Below are positions 8,193 to 19,340 of a stretch of DNA of 64,000 bases, one piece after another. The DNA is from Palsa-504 sp963835775 (GTDB taxonomy: Bacteria > Actinomycetota > Actinomycetes > Streptosporangiales > Streptosporangiaceae): positions 76,916 to 140,915 of the forward strand of contig CAWIHB010000017.1 of NCBI GenBank assembly GCA_963835775.1, read 5' to 3'. Each line of letters begins with the position of its first letter. Within the stretch, counting starts at the first letter, position 1. The notes beneath the pieces are model-generated. The model saw only the letters and a program-made list of their open reading frames with translations, did not search any database and was not told the DNA's origin. A program made the position numbers and the translations under genes.

Positions 8193-8354
8193 ATGAGCGA
8201 GCTGAAGGGGCGCGGCGTCGCCTGGACTGTGTTTGTCCCCGCAAACCCACCCCAGGGGCGAGGAACGAGCGACAAGGGCCCGCCGCCGCAGGCGGCCAGG
8301 TCAGCAAGGCGACGCCTTAAGGCGCCCCGGAAGCGAGCGGGAGACAGAGCATGA
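8193..8354 (+). repeat. Palindromic repeat / 53-codon micro-ORF, copy 1
   Basis: The interval between the MetF-like and flavoprotein genes is one open frame: ATG at 8193, TGA at 8352-8354 overlapping the next ATG as ATGA. The peptide begins MSELKGRGVAWT and ends RRRLKAPRKRAGDRA. The DNA folds into a long stem: GGGGCGCGGCGTCGCCT (8207-8223) pairs with AGGCGACGCC (8307-8316) and GCGCCCC (8322-8328), with a 5-base TTAAG bulge. A second diverged copy lies before etfA. The purine-rich end, GAGCGGGAGA, may serve as ribosome binding site for the next gene. It could be a translated coupling peptide, a structured RNA, or a mobile palindromic element that keeps frame. Confidence 0.7.
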
Positions 8355-10942
8355 CTGATACTCCGGCGCGGGCCAGCGCCGTCATCATCGGCGCCGGCAT
8401 CGTCGGCAACAGCCTCGTCCACCACCTGGCCCAGCTCGGCTGGCGGGATCTGGTCCTGGTGGACAAGGGCCCGATGCCGAACCCCGGCGGCTCGACGGGT
8501 CACGCCTCCAACTTCATCTTCCCGATCGAGTACTCCAAGATGATGTTCGAGCTGACCGCGGACAGCACGGCCCAGTACCAGGAGCTCGGCGTGTTCACCC
8601 AGAGCGGCGGCCTGGAGGTGGCCCGCACGCCGGAGCGGATGACCGAGCTGCGGCGGCGCTGCAGCCAGGCCAAGGCCTGGGGCATCCCCGCCGAGATGCT
8701 GACCCCCGGCGAAGTGAACAAGCTGGTGCCCTACCTGGACGAGTCGGTCATCCTGGGCGGCGCGCACTTCCCCACCGTGGGCGTGGTCGACTCGCTGCGG
8801 GCCGGCACGCTGATGCGGGAGGGCGCCCAGCGCTCCGGTGCGCTGACCGTGCTGGCCGGCGCCGAGGTGCGCGGGATCAAGGTCGACTGCGCTGCTGGCC
8901 TGGCCGGCGGTGCCGGCGGGGCTGGCCTGGCCGGCGGTGCCGGCGGGGCTGGCCTGGCCGGCGGTGCCGGCGGGCAGGTGCGGTCCGTGACCACCGATCA
9001 GGGCGAGATTCTTACCGATAACGTCGTCATCTGCTGCGGGGTGTGGTCGCCGCGGATCGCCCGGATGGCCGGGGCCCGGCTGGCCCTGACCCCGACCGTG
9101 CACCAGATGATCAGCGTCGGCCCGATCGCCCTGTTCGCCGACACGCCGGGTGAGATCTCCTACCCGATCGTGCGCGATGTGGACACCAACATGTACGAGC
9201 GCCAGCACGGCGGCGACATGGAGGTCGGCTCCTACGCGCACCGGCCGATCATCGTCCCGCCGGACGAGATCCCGTCCATCGAGGAGTCCGCGCTCTCGCC
9301 GACCGAGATGCCGTTCACCCAGGAGGACTTCGACCCGCAGCTGGAGCAGGCGCTCGAGCTGATGCCCGAACTGCTGGGCGACGAGCGGGCCGGCATCAGG
9401 TACGCGATCAACGGCCTGATCTCGATGACCCCGGACGGGCACCCGGTGCTGGGCGAGATGCCCGAGGCCAAGGGCCTGTGGGCGGCCGCGGCCAGCTGGA
9501 TCAAGGAAGGCCCGGGCTGCGGCCGGGCGGTGGCCGAGCTCATGTCGGGCCGGGTCCCCACGGTCGACGTGCACGAGGCCGACGCGGCGAGGTTCTACCC
9601 GCACCAGCAGACCGTGGCCCACGTGCGCGGCCGGGCCCGCGAGGGCTTCAACAAGATGTACGGCATCGTGCACCCGGCCGAGCAGTGGGAGTCCGGCCGG
9701 CCTGTGCGGGTCAGCCCGGTCTACGACCGGGAACGCGAGCTGGGCGCGGTGTTCTACGAGACCGCGGGCTGGGAGCGGCCGTTCTGGTACGCCGCCAACG
9801 AGCACCTGGCGGCCAGGTACGCCGGGCGGCTGATGGAACGCCCGGCGGAATGGGAATCGCGCTGGTGGTCGCCGATCATCAACGCCGAGCACCTGGCCAT
9901 GCGGGATGCTTGCGCCCTGGTCGACCTGTCGGCTTTCGCCGTGCTGGAGATCTGCGGGCCCGGCGCGCTGACCGCGGTGCAAACGCTGTCGGTGGCCCAG
10001 ATGAACGTGGCCGTCGGCCGGGTGGTGTACACCTCCTGGCTCGACTCCAGCGGCGGGTTCCGGGCCGACCTGACCGTCATGCGGCTGGCCGACGACCGGT
10101 TCCGGGTGGTGACCGGCGGCGCGACCGGTATGTCGGACGCCAAGTGGATCCGCGACCACCTGCCGCCAGACGCGTTCCTGGCCGACCTCACCTCGGCCTG
10201 GACCACGATCGGGCTGTGGGGCCCGCGGGCCAGGGACGTGCTGGCCTCGGTGACCGAGGATGACGTGTCGCACCAGGGCTTCGCGTTCGGCACCTGCCGG
10301 GAGATCGAGCTGGGCGGCGCCGTGGTGCTCGCCTCCCGCATCTCCTACGTGGGCGAGCTGGGCTGGGAACTGCATGCCCCGATCGAGCAGGGCGCCCGGC
10401 TCTGGGACACGCTGTGGGAGGCGGGCCAGCCGCTCGGCCTGATCCCGGCCGGCATCGGGGTATACGGGACCACCGGGCGGCTGGAGAAGGGGTACCGGGC
10501 GTTCGGCGCCGAGCTCACGCCCGACTACAACCTGGTCGAGGCGGGCATGACCCGGCCCCGGGTCAAGGAGCAGCCGTTCATCGGCCAGGAGGCCTACCTG
10601 CGCCAGCGAGCCGAACCGCCGGCCGCGATGATGTGCACGCTGACCGTGGACGCGCACGACTCGGCCGCCGGCCTGCCGCGCTACATGCTGGGCGGCGAGC
10701 CGATCCTGTCGCTGGCCGGCCAGCGGCTGGTGGACGCCAAGGGCCGGCCGTCCTACGTGACCAGCGCGGGCTCCGGCCCGTCGGTGGGCAAGCACCTGCT
10801 GATGGCCTACCTGCCCGCCGCCAACGCGGTCGAAGGCAACTCGCTGCTGGTGGAGTACCTGGGCGAGCAGTACCCGGTCACGGTCGCGCGGGCCAGCGCC
10901 ACCCCGCTGTTCGACCCGGCCAACGAGCGGATCCGGAGCTAG
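8351..10942 (+). CDS. Dimethylglycine/sarcosine dehydrogenase-like flavoprotein with GcvT folate domain
   Basis: 863 residues. An N-terminal FAD-binding oxidoreductase domain starts with the dinucleotide motif VIIGAGIVGNSLVHHL. GGSTGHASNF (around residue 50) corresponds to the STxHA segment where dimethylglycine dehydrogenase attaches FAD covalently to histidine. From about residue 430 follow an FAO_M linker and an aminomethyltransferase/GcvT domain that binds THF. Such enzymes oxidise an N-methyl group, pass electrons to ETF and deposit formaldehyde on THF as methylene-THF. Directly following EtfBA genes support that electron route. Together with the corrinoid enzymes this would take dimethylglycine on to sarcosine and glycine. 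A 9-residue Gly-rich repeat interrupts the FAD domain. Exact substrate unproven. Confidence 0.9.
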   Translation: MTDTPARASAVIIGAGIVGNSLVHHLAQLGWRDLVLVDKGPMPNPGGSTGHASNFIFPIEYSKMMFELTADSTAQYQELGVFTQSGGLEVARTPERMTELRRRCSQAKAWGIPAEMLTPGEVNKLVPYLDESVILGGAHFPTVGVVDSLRAGTLMREGAQRSGALTVLAGAEVRGIKVDCAAGLAGGAGGAGLAGGAGGAGLAGGAGGQVRSVTTDQGEILTDNVVICCGVWSPRIARMAGARLALTPTVHQMISVGPIALFADTPGEISYPIVRDVDTNMYERQHGGDMEVGSYAHRPIIVPPDEIPSIEESALSPTEMPFTQEDFDPQLEQALELMPELLGDERAGIRYAINGLISMTPDGHPVLGEMPEAKGLWAAAASWIKEGPGCGRAVAELMSGRVPTVDVHEADAARFYPHQQTVAHVRGRAREGFNKMYGIVHPAEQWESGRPVRVSPVYDRERELGAVFYETAGWERPFWYAANEHLAARYAGRLMERPAEWESRWWSPIINAEHLAMRDACALVDLSAFAVLEICGPGALTAVQTLSVAQMNVAVGRVVYTSWLDSSGGFRADLTVMRLADDRFRVVTGGATGMSDAKWIRDHLPPDAFLADLTSAWTTIGLWGPRARDVLASVTEDDVSHQGFAFGTCREIELGGAVVLASRISYVGELGWELHAPIEQGARLWDTLWEAGQPLGLIPAGIGVYGTTGRLEKGYRAFGAELTPDYNLVEAGMTRPRVKEQPFIGQEAYLRQRAEPPAAMMCTLTVDAHDSAAGLPRYMLGGEPILSLAGQRLVDAKGRPSYVTSAGSGPSVGKHLLMAYLPAANAVEGNSLLVEYLGEQYPVTVARASATPLFDPANERIRS
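8897..8977 (+). repeat. 27-bp tandem repeat (three units) within the flavoprotein gene
   Basis: Three nearly identical 27-bp units, beginning at 8897, 8924 and 8951 with GGCCTGGCCGGC, encode GLAGGAGGA three times. The insertion sits in the FAD domain and keeps the frame; it looks like a length-variable loop. Confidence 0.9.
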
Positions 10943-10953
10943 GGATTACCGCC

Positions 10954-11706
10954 ATGGAGATTCTCGTCTGCGTCAAGCGGGTCCCCACCGTGGGCGGCAA
11001 GATCGCGGTCACCCCGGACGGGCAGGACGTCGACACCCGGATGTCCGGGTTCTCGATCAGCCCGCACGAGGAGTGCGCGGTCGAGGAGGCGGTGCAGATC
11101 ACTGAGCGGACGGGCGGCACGACCTCGGTGCTGACCCTGGGCCCGGAGGCCGCGATCGACCAGCTACGGGACGCGCTGGCCCTGGGGGCCGGGCGGGCGG
11201 TGCTGCTGGAGACCGACGGCCGGGAGTTCGGCCCGATCGCCACCGCGTCCGCGATCGCCGCCGAGGTCCGGGCGCACGGCTACGACCTGGTGCTGCTGGG
11301 CAACGAGGCGGCCGACACCGGCGACTACCAGGTCGGCATCAGGCTGGCCCACGAGCTGGGCTGGCCGGTGGCGACCGGGATCAAGAACCTGACCGTGGCC
11401 CCGGACGGCGTGGTGGCCCGCCGGGAGTACCGGGGCGTCGAGGAGGCGTACTCGCTGCCGCTGCCCGCCGTGGTCACCGTCAAGGAGGGCATCAACCTGC
11501 CCCGCTACCCCTCGCTGCCCGGCCGGCTGCGGGCCAGGCGGGCCGCCGTCGAGCGCTCCGCGCCGGGCTGGTCGGCCGAGGGCCTGCGCAAACAGGCGCT
11601 CCGGGTGCCGGCGGGCAGCAAGCACCAGGCCACCGTGCTCGGCCACGGCCCCGATGCGGTGCCCGACCTGGTCCGCGTCCTGGACGAGCTGGGAGTCCTG
11701 TCATGA
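10954..11706 (+). CDS. etfB: Electron transfer flavoprotein beta subunit
   Basis: 250 residues from the ATG at 10954. It opens MEILVCVKRVPTVGGKIAV, the usual EtfB N-terminus with an adenine-nucleotide (AMP) binding fold, and continues with LTLGPEAAIDQLRDALALGAGRAVLL, then GNEAADTGDYQVGIRLAHELGWP and VVTVKEGINLPRYPSLPGRLRARRA. With EtfA it accepts electrons from the flavoprotein dehydrogenase directly upstream and passes them to the quinone pool through an ETF:quinone oxidoreductase, which is not in the window. It starts 11 bp after the dehydrogenase stop, and its TGA overlaps the ATG of the second micro-ORF. Confidence 0.95.
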   Translation: MEILVCVKRVPTVGGKIAVTPDGQDVDTRMSGFSISPHEECAVEEAVQITERTGGTTSVLTLGPEAAIDQLRDALALGAGRAVLLETDGREFGPIATASAIAAEVRAHGYDLVLLGNEAADTGDYQVGIRLAHELGWPVATGIKNLTVAPDGVVARREYRGVEEAYSLPLPAVVTVKEGINLPRYPSLPGRLRARRAAVERSAPGWSAEGLRKQALRVPAGSKHQATVLGHGPDAVPDLVRVLDELGVLS

Positions 11707-11813
11707 GCGAGCGGCAGGGGCGCGGTGCCGCCTGGACTGAGGAGCGAGGGACGAGCGACGAGGGAAGGCGGCGCCTTCAGGCGCCCCTAGAGCGAGCGGG
11801 AGATACAGCATGA
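11703..11813 (+). repeat. Palindromic repeat / 36-codon micro-ORF, copy 2
   Basis: A related element fills the etfB-etfA gap. Its ATG overlaps the etfB stop (ATGA at 11703) and its TGA (11811-11813) overlaps the etfA start. The peptide opens MSERQGRGAAWTEERGTSD and ends RRRLQAPLERAGDTA, so both ends match copy 1. The stem is conserved: GGGGCGC (11717-11723) with GCGCCCC (11781-11787), and GGTGCCGCCT (11724-11733) with AGGCGGCGCC (11766-11775), again with a 5-base bulge, TTCAG. Relative to copy 1 one base pair changes T-A to C-G, a compensatory substitution. The middle is 51 bp (17 codons) shorter. Confidence 0.7.
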
Positions 11814-12772
11814 GCGTGCTGTGCCTGGTGGAACTGGACGGCGACGCGCCGGCCGACGTGTCGCTGCGGGCGCTGACCCTGGCCCGTTCACTGGGGGACA
11901 CTTCTGTCCGGACAGTCGTGTTCGGGGATTCGGCCCAGGTGCCCGCCGACGCGCTGGCCGGCTACGGCGTGACCGACGTGTACGTGGTCGAGCCGAGCCA
12001 GCTTGACGGGTACGCGCCGCGGGCCTGGGCGCGGGTGCTGGCCGGGCTGGCCGCCGAGACCGGCGCGACCGCGGTGCTGGCGGCCGGCACCGACCGGGGC
12101 AACGAGGTGCTGGCCCACCTGGGCGCGATCACCGGCCTGCCCATGGCCGCCAACTGCACGATCGTCACCCCCGACGGCGGGCAGACGCACCGGCTGGTGC
12201 GGCACCGCTGGGCCGGGCTGCTGCTGGAAGAGGCGGTGATGGAGGCCCCGGTGGCGCTGTTCACCGTGGCCACCGACGCCGTAGCGCCCATGCCTGCCGA
12301 GGTGCCTTCCGCCGTCCAGGTGCACGTGCACAAGCCGGAACTGGCCACCGACGACCTGCGGGTGCGGGCGGTGGAGTCGCCCGCCGGGACGGGCGGCGTG
12401 TCGCTGGCCACCGCGCGGGTGGTGGTCGGCGGCGGCCGCGGCGTGGGCGGCCCGGACGGCTTCGCCCCGCTGGAGGAGCTGGCCGGGCTGCTCGGCGGCG
12501 TAGTGGGTGTCTCCCGGGTGGTCACCTCCGAGGGCTGGCGGCCGCACAAGCAGCAGGTCGGCCAGACCGGCACCAAGATCACCCCCGAGCTGTACCTGGC
12601 CTGCGGCATCAGCGGGGCGATCCAGCACATCGCCGGCTGTTCGGGCGCCAAGCACATCATCGCGATCAACACCGACGCGGGCGCCCCCATCCTGGCCCAC
12701 GCCGACTACGCCGTCATCGGCGACCTGCATCAGGTCATCCCGGCTCTGGTCGAGGCGCTTCGCGCCCGCTGA
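11810..12772 (+). CDS. etfA: Electron transfer flavoprotein alpha subunit
   Basis: 320 residues. The N-terminal domain begins MSVLCLVELDGDAPADVSLR. The C-terminal FAD domain carries the EtfA signature from GVSRVVTSEGWRPHKQQVGQ through TGTKITPELYLACGISGAIQ and the phosphate loop AINTDAGAPILAHADYAVIG. It pairs with EtfB to carry electrons from the dimethylglycine-dehydrogenase-like enzyme to the respiratory chain. The start overlaps the micro-ORF's TGA. It is the last gene of the corrinoid operon: 62 bp of non-coding DNA follow before glgX, and no obvious hairpin terminator was seen there. Confidence 0.95.
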   Translation: MSVLCLVELDGDAPADVSLRALTLARSLGDTSVRTVVFGDSAQVPADALAGYGVTDVYVVEPSQLDGYAPRAWARVLAGLAAETGATAVLAAGTDRGNEVLAHLGAITGLPMAANCTIVTPDGGQTHRLVRHRWAGLLLEEAVMEAPVALFTVATDAVAPMPAEVPSAVQVHVHKPELATDDLRVRAVESPAGTGGVSLATARVVVGGGRGVGGPDGFAPLEELAGLLGGVVGVSRVVTSEGWRPHKQQVGQTGTKITPELYLACGISGAIQHIAGCSGAKHIIAINTDAGAPILAHADYAVIGDLHQVIPALVEALRAR

Positions 12773-12833
12773 ACCCGGCCGCAGCCGCACAGAGATGCCG
12801 AATCGTGCCGTGTGATCGCCGCCAGATGGGAAA

Positions 12834-15000
<2,167 letters not shown>

Positions 15001-15008
<8 letters not shown>

Positions 15009-17574
15009 GCCGTCCGGCGGCGCCTGGGATGCCGCGGATCCGGCGGCCTCCTGGCCCTCCTGGTCCGGGTGGGCTCCGCTGTCCACCTACCGGCTGCAGC
15101 TGCGGCGCGGCTTCGGCTTCGCCGAGGCGGCCGCGCAGGCGGACTACCTGGCCGACCTGGGCGTCACCCACGTCTACCTGTCGCCCATCCTGCAGGCTAA
15201 CCCGGGGTCGCCGCACGGGTATGACGTGGTGGACCACTCGCGGGTCTCGGCCGACCTGGGCGGCGAGGACGCGTTCCGCGCGATGGCCGAGGAGTTCCAC
15301 CGCCATCAGCTCGGCGTGGTGGTCGACATCGTGCCCAACCACATGGCCCGGCCCACGCCCGAGTGGCGGAACAAGCAGCTGTGGTCGGTGCTCTACCGGG
15401 GCCGCGCCTCGCCGTACGCGCACTGGTTCGACGTCGACTGGGACGCGCAGGAGGGCAAGCTGCTGATGCCCATCCTGAACGGCCCGGTGGAGAAATGCCT
15501 GGACGACCTGATCATCGACACCAACCTCAAGGCGTCCGCCGGCCAGGAGCACGACGGGCATCCCGGCCCGGTGCTGCGGTACTTCGACCACGTGCTGCCG
15601 TTGCGGGACGGCGTGGCCGACCTGCCGCTTGGCATGCTGCTGGCCCAGCAGCACTACCGGCTGGCCGACTGGCACGAGGCCACGACCCAGCTCAACTGGC
15701 GGCGGTTCTTCGATGTCGACACGCTCATCGCCGTCCGGGCCGAGGACCCCGACGTCTTCGACGCCACCCACCGGGTGGTGCTGCGGCTGGCCGCCGAGGG
15801 GCTGATCGACGGCCTGCGCGTGGACCATCCGGACGGGCTGGCCGACCCGGGCGGCTACCTGCGGCGGCTGGCCGAAGCGGCCGGCGGCCTGTGGGTAGTG
15901 GTGGAGAAGATCCTGGCCCCGGACGAGGAGCTGCCCGCCTGGGACTGCGCGGGCACCACCGGATACGACACGCTGGCCCTGGCCGGCGGGCTGTTCCTCG
16001 ATCCGGACGGCGGGCCGCGGCTGACCGAGGAGTACGTCGCCTTCACCGGCGGGAAACGGCGGTTCGCCGAGGTGGCCAGGGACGCCAAGCGCGACATCGC
16101 CGACGCCACGTTCACGGCCGAGCTGTCCCGGCTGTCCCGGGTTTTCACCCAGGCCGACTACCCGGGCCTGGCCGGCTTCGCCGAGGCCGACCTGCACGAC
16201 GTGCTGGTCGAGCTGCTGGCCGCGTTCGGGGTATACCGGGCCTACGTGACGCCAGGCGAGCCGCCGCCCCGCTCTGCGGTGGCGGCCGTGGAGGCGGCCG
16301 CCACCGCCGCTCGCGAGCAGCTGGCCGAGCGGCTGCACCCGGCGCTGAGCGCCGTGTGCGCCGCCGTGCTCGGGCTCGGCGCTCCGGCCGCCGACGCGGA
16401 CCAGCAGGCGGCACGGGACGAGCTGATCGTCCGGTTCGGCCAGACCACCGGCCCGGTGCTGGCCAAGGGAGTCGAGGACACCGCGTTTTACCGCTGGCCC
16501 CGGCTGGCCGCGCTGAACGAGGTGGGCGGCGACCCGGACCTGTTCGGTATCAGCCCGGCGCGGTTCCACGCCGCCGTCAGCCGCCTGGCCGTCCGCTGGC
16601 CGGCCACCCTGACCACCCTGTCCACGCACGACACCAAGCGCCAGGAAGACGTCCGGGCCCGGCTGGCCGTGCTGGCCGAATGGCCGGAGGAGTGGGCCCA
16701 CAAGGTGGCCGAGTGGCACGGCCTGGCCGTGTGGCTCACCGAGGGCGCGACGGCCCAGGCCACCGAGCGGGCCCCCGAGCCCGACCTGGAGTACCTGATG
16801 TGGCAGACCCTGGTCGGCGCCTGGCTGATCGGGAACGAGCGGCTCGGTGAGTACCTGGCCAAGGCCATGCACGAGGCCAAGACGCGGACCTCCTGGACCG
16901 TGCCCGATGCGGGCTACGAGTCCGCGGTCCTGGGCCTGGCCGACGCGGTGCTGGCCGACCCGGAACTGACCGCGGGGATCGCCGACTTCGTGGCCAGGAT
17001 CACGCCCGACGCCCGGGTCAACATGCTGGGCGCCAAGCTCGTGCAGCTCACCATGCCCGGAGTGGCCGACGTTTACCAGGGTTGCGAGCTCACCGGGCTG
17101 TCCCTGGTCGATCCGGACAACCGGCGGCCGGTCGACTTCGGCAGGCGCCGGCGGCTGCTGGCCGCGCTGCAGGCCGGCCCAGCCCAGGTGGTGGGCCTGG
17201 ACGCGGAGAAACTGCTGGTCACCTGGCGCGCGCTGTGGCTGCGCCGGGATCACCCGGACTGGTTCGCGGGCAGCTACACCCCGCTGGCCGCCGAGGGCCC
17301 GGCCGCCGAGCACGCGGTGGCCTTCCTGCGCGGCGAGCACGCGGTCACCGTCGTCACCCGGCTGCCCGCCGGGCTGCGCCGGCGCGGCGGCTGGGGCGAT
17401 ACCGCCCTGCCCCTGCCCGAGCTGCACTGGCGGGACGTGCTCACCGGGACCAGGCACGCCGGCTTGCGGCCCTTGCTGTCCGAGCTGACCCGGCGGCACC
17501 CGGTGGCGCTGCTGATCCCCGAGCGGGTCTACCTGGCCGAGCAGGACCGGTTCGCCGGCGGCAGCGCCCGGTGA
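15001..17574 (+). CDS. treY: Maltooligosyl trehalose synthase
   Basis: 857 residues, GH13 family. It isomerises the reducing-end alpha-1,4 bond of a maltooligosaccharide to alpha,alpha-1,1, making maltooligosyl-trehalose. Recognised by LSTYRLQLRRGFGFAEAA followed by YLSPILQANPGSPHGYDVVD, the VVDIVPNHM motif, the nucleophile segment LIDGLRVDHPDGLADP, VVEKILAPDEELP, and the late LSTHDTKRQEDVRARL motif typical of TreY. The GTG at 15001 lies inside the end of glgX, and the TGA overlaps the treZ start, so glgX-treY-treZ are translationally coupled. The length is slightly above the usual 750-830 residues. Confidence 0.96.
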
Positions 17575-19340
17575 CCCTGTTCAGCGTGTGGGCCCCAGCC
17601 GCCGGAAAGGCCGAGGTCGAGGTGGCCGGGCAGCGCTACCCGATGAGCCAGGAGCCAGCCGGCCAGACCGAGGGCTGGTCCGGCTGGTGGAGCGCGATCG
17701 TGCCGGACGTGGCGGCCGGCATCGACTACGGGTTCCGGCTGGACGACGGGGACGTGCTGCCCGACCCCCGGTCGCCGCGGCAGCCGTTCGGCATCAGGGG
17801 CCTGAGCCGCACTTATGACCACGGCGCGTTCCGCTGGACGGATGAGCGGTGGCGGGGCGGGGCGCTGCACGGTTCGGTGATCTACGAGCTGCACGTCGGC
17901 ACGTTCACGGCCGAGGGCACTCTCGACGCCGCCATCGGGCGCTTGGATCACCTGCGTGACCTGGGCGTGAACACGGTCGAGCTGATGCCGGTGGCGACGT
18001 TTCCCGGCCAGCACGGCTGGGGCTATGACGGGATCAATCTGTGGGCGGTGCACGAGCCGTACGGCGGCCCGGACGGGCTGAAGCGGTTCGTGGACGCCTG
18101 CCACACGCGCGGCCTGGCCGTCCTGCTCGACGTGGTGTACAACCACGTCGGCATCGGCAACCGGCTGGACGCGTTCGGCCCGTACTTCACCGCGGCGCAC
18201 GTCACGCCCTGGGGGCCCGCGGTCAACCTGGACCAGCCCGGCTCGGACGAGGTGCGCGCGTTCCTGATCGGCAACGCCCTGATGTGGCTGCGCGACTACC
18301 ACCTGGACGGGCTGCGGCTGGACGCGGTGCACGCCCTGGAGGATCGCCGCGCCCTGAACTTCCTGGAAGACCTCGCGGCCGAGGTGCAGGCCCTGGCCGC
18401 CCGGCTGAACCGTGAGCTCATCCTGATCGCCGAATCGGACGCCAACGACCCGCGCCTGGTCACCTCACGAGAGGCCGGCGGGTATGGGCTAGCCGCGCAG
18501 TGGAGCGACGACTTCCACCACGCGGTGCACGCCGCGATCACCGGCGAGCGGCAGGGCTACTACTGCGATTTCGGCTCCATGGCGGCCCTGGCCAAGACCT
18601 ATACCAGGGTGTTCTTCCACGACGGCATCTGGTCCGCCTTCCGCGGCCGCACCCACGGGCGCCAGGTCGACGTGTTCCGCGTGCCCGCCCACCGGTTCCT
18701 CGGCTACCTGCAGGACCACGACCAGGTCGGCAACCGGGCCACCGGCGACCGGATCTCGGCCACGCTGTCCCCCGGCCTGATCAAGGTCGGGGCCGGCCTG
18801 ATCCTCGCCGGGCCGTACACGCCGATGCTGTTCATGGGCGAGGAGTGGGGCGCCGACACGCCCTGGCAGTACTTCACCGACCACATCGAGCCCTGGCTGG
18901 CCGAGGCGGTGGCCGAGGGCCGCAAGGCCGAGTTCGCCGAGCACGGCTGGGCCACCGACGACGTGCCCGACCCGCAGGACGAGGCGACCTTCCTGCGCTC
19001 CAAGCTGGACTGGAACCAGCTCGACCACGAACCGCATCTGGGCATCCTGGCCTGGTACGGTGAGCTGATCGCGCTGCGCCGGACCCGGCCCGAACTGACC
19101 GACCCCCGGCTGGACCGGGTGACGGCCGACTTCGACGAGGATGCCCGCTGGCTGCTGGTCCGCCGCGGCAGCCTGCGGATCGCGGCCAACCTGGGCACCG
19201 CGGCCGTCCGGCTGGCCCTGGGCCAGCCCGGCATCGGCGTGCTGGCCGCCTCCAGCCCCGGCGTCGCGATCACCCAGGAAACGGTCACGATCCCGCCCGC
19301 CGCCTTCGCCGTGATCGAGACCCGGCCGCTGCGGCCCTAG
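17571..19340 (+). CDS. treZ: Malto-oligosyltrehalose trehalohydrolase
   Basis: 589 residues from the GTG at 17571, which overlaps the treY stop. It cleaves the alpha-1,4 bond next to the trehalose end, releasing trehalose. The N-terminal CBM48-like region (FSVWAPAAGKAEVEV) is followed by IYELHVGTFTAEGT, VLLDVVYNHVGIGN, the nucleophile segment LDGLRLDAVHAL, LILIAESDAND and QDHDQVGNRATGDR, all TreZ-like. Last gene of the trehalose operon. Its TAG shares the palindrome CTAG with the stop of the convergent monooxygenase, so the two genes overlap tail to tail by four bases with no room for a separate terminator. Confidence 0.96.
   Translation: MTLFSVWAPAAGKAEVEVAGQRYPMSQEPAGQTEGWSGWWSAIVPDVAAGIDYGFRLDDGDVLPDPRSPRQPFGIRGLSRTYDHGAFRWTDERWRGGALHGSVIYELHVGTFTAEGTLDAAIGRLDHLRDLGVNTVELMPVATFPGQHGWGYDGINLWAVHEPYGGPDGLKRFVDACHTRGLAVLLDVVYNHVGIGNRLDAFGPYFTAAHVTPWGPAVNLDQPGSDEVRAFLIGNALMWLRDYHLDGLRLDAVHALEDRRALNFLEDLAAEVQALAARLNRELILIAESDANDPRLVTSREAGGYGLAAQWSDDFHHAVHAAITGERQGYYCDFGSMAALAKTYTRVFFHDGIWSAFRGRTHGRQVDVFRVPAHRFLGYLQDHDQVGNRATGDRISATLSPGLIKVGAGLILAGPYTPMLFMGEEWGADTPWQYFTDHIEPWLAEAVAEGRKAEFAEHGWATDDVPDPQDEATFLRSKLDWNQLDHEPHLGILAWYGELIALRRTRPELTDPRLDRVTADFDEDARWLLVRRGSLRIAANLGTAAVRLALGQPGIGVLAASSPGVAITQETVTIPPAAFAVIETRPLRP

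Noticed and set aside
7175..10795. Open frame of about 1200 codons on the minus strand across the MetF-like and DMGDH-like genes
   Set aside because: It is the antisense of two well-recognised genes in GC-rich DNA. Its translation is Gly/Arg/Pro/His-rich with no domain, and the plus-strand products match families over their full length.
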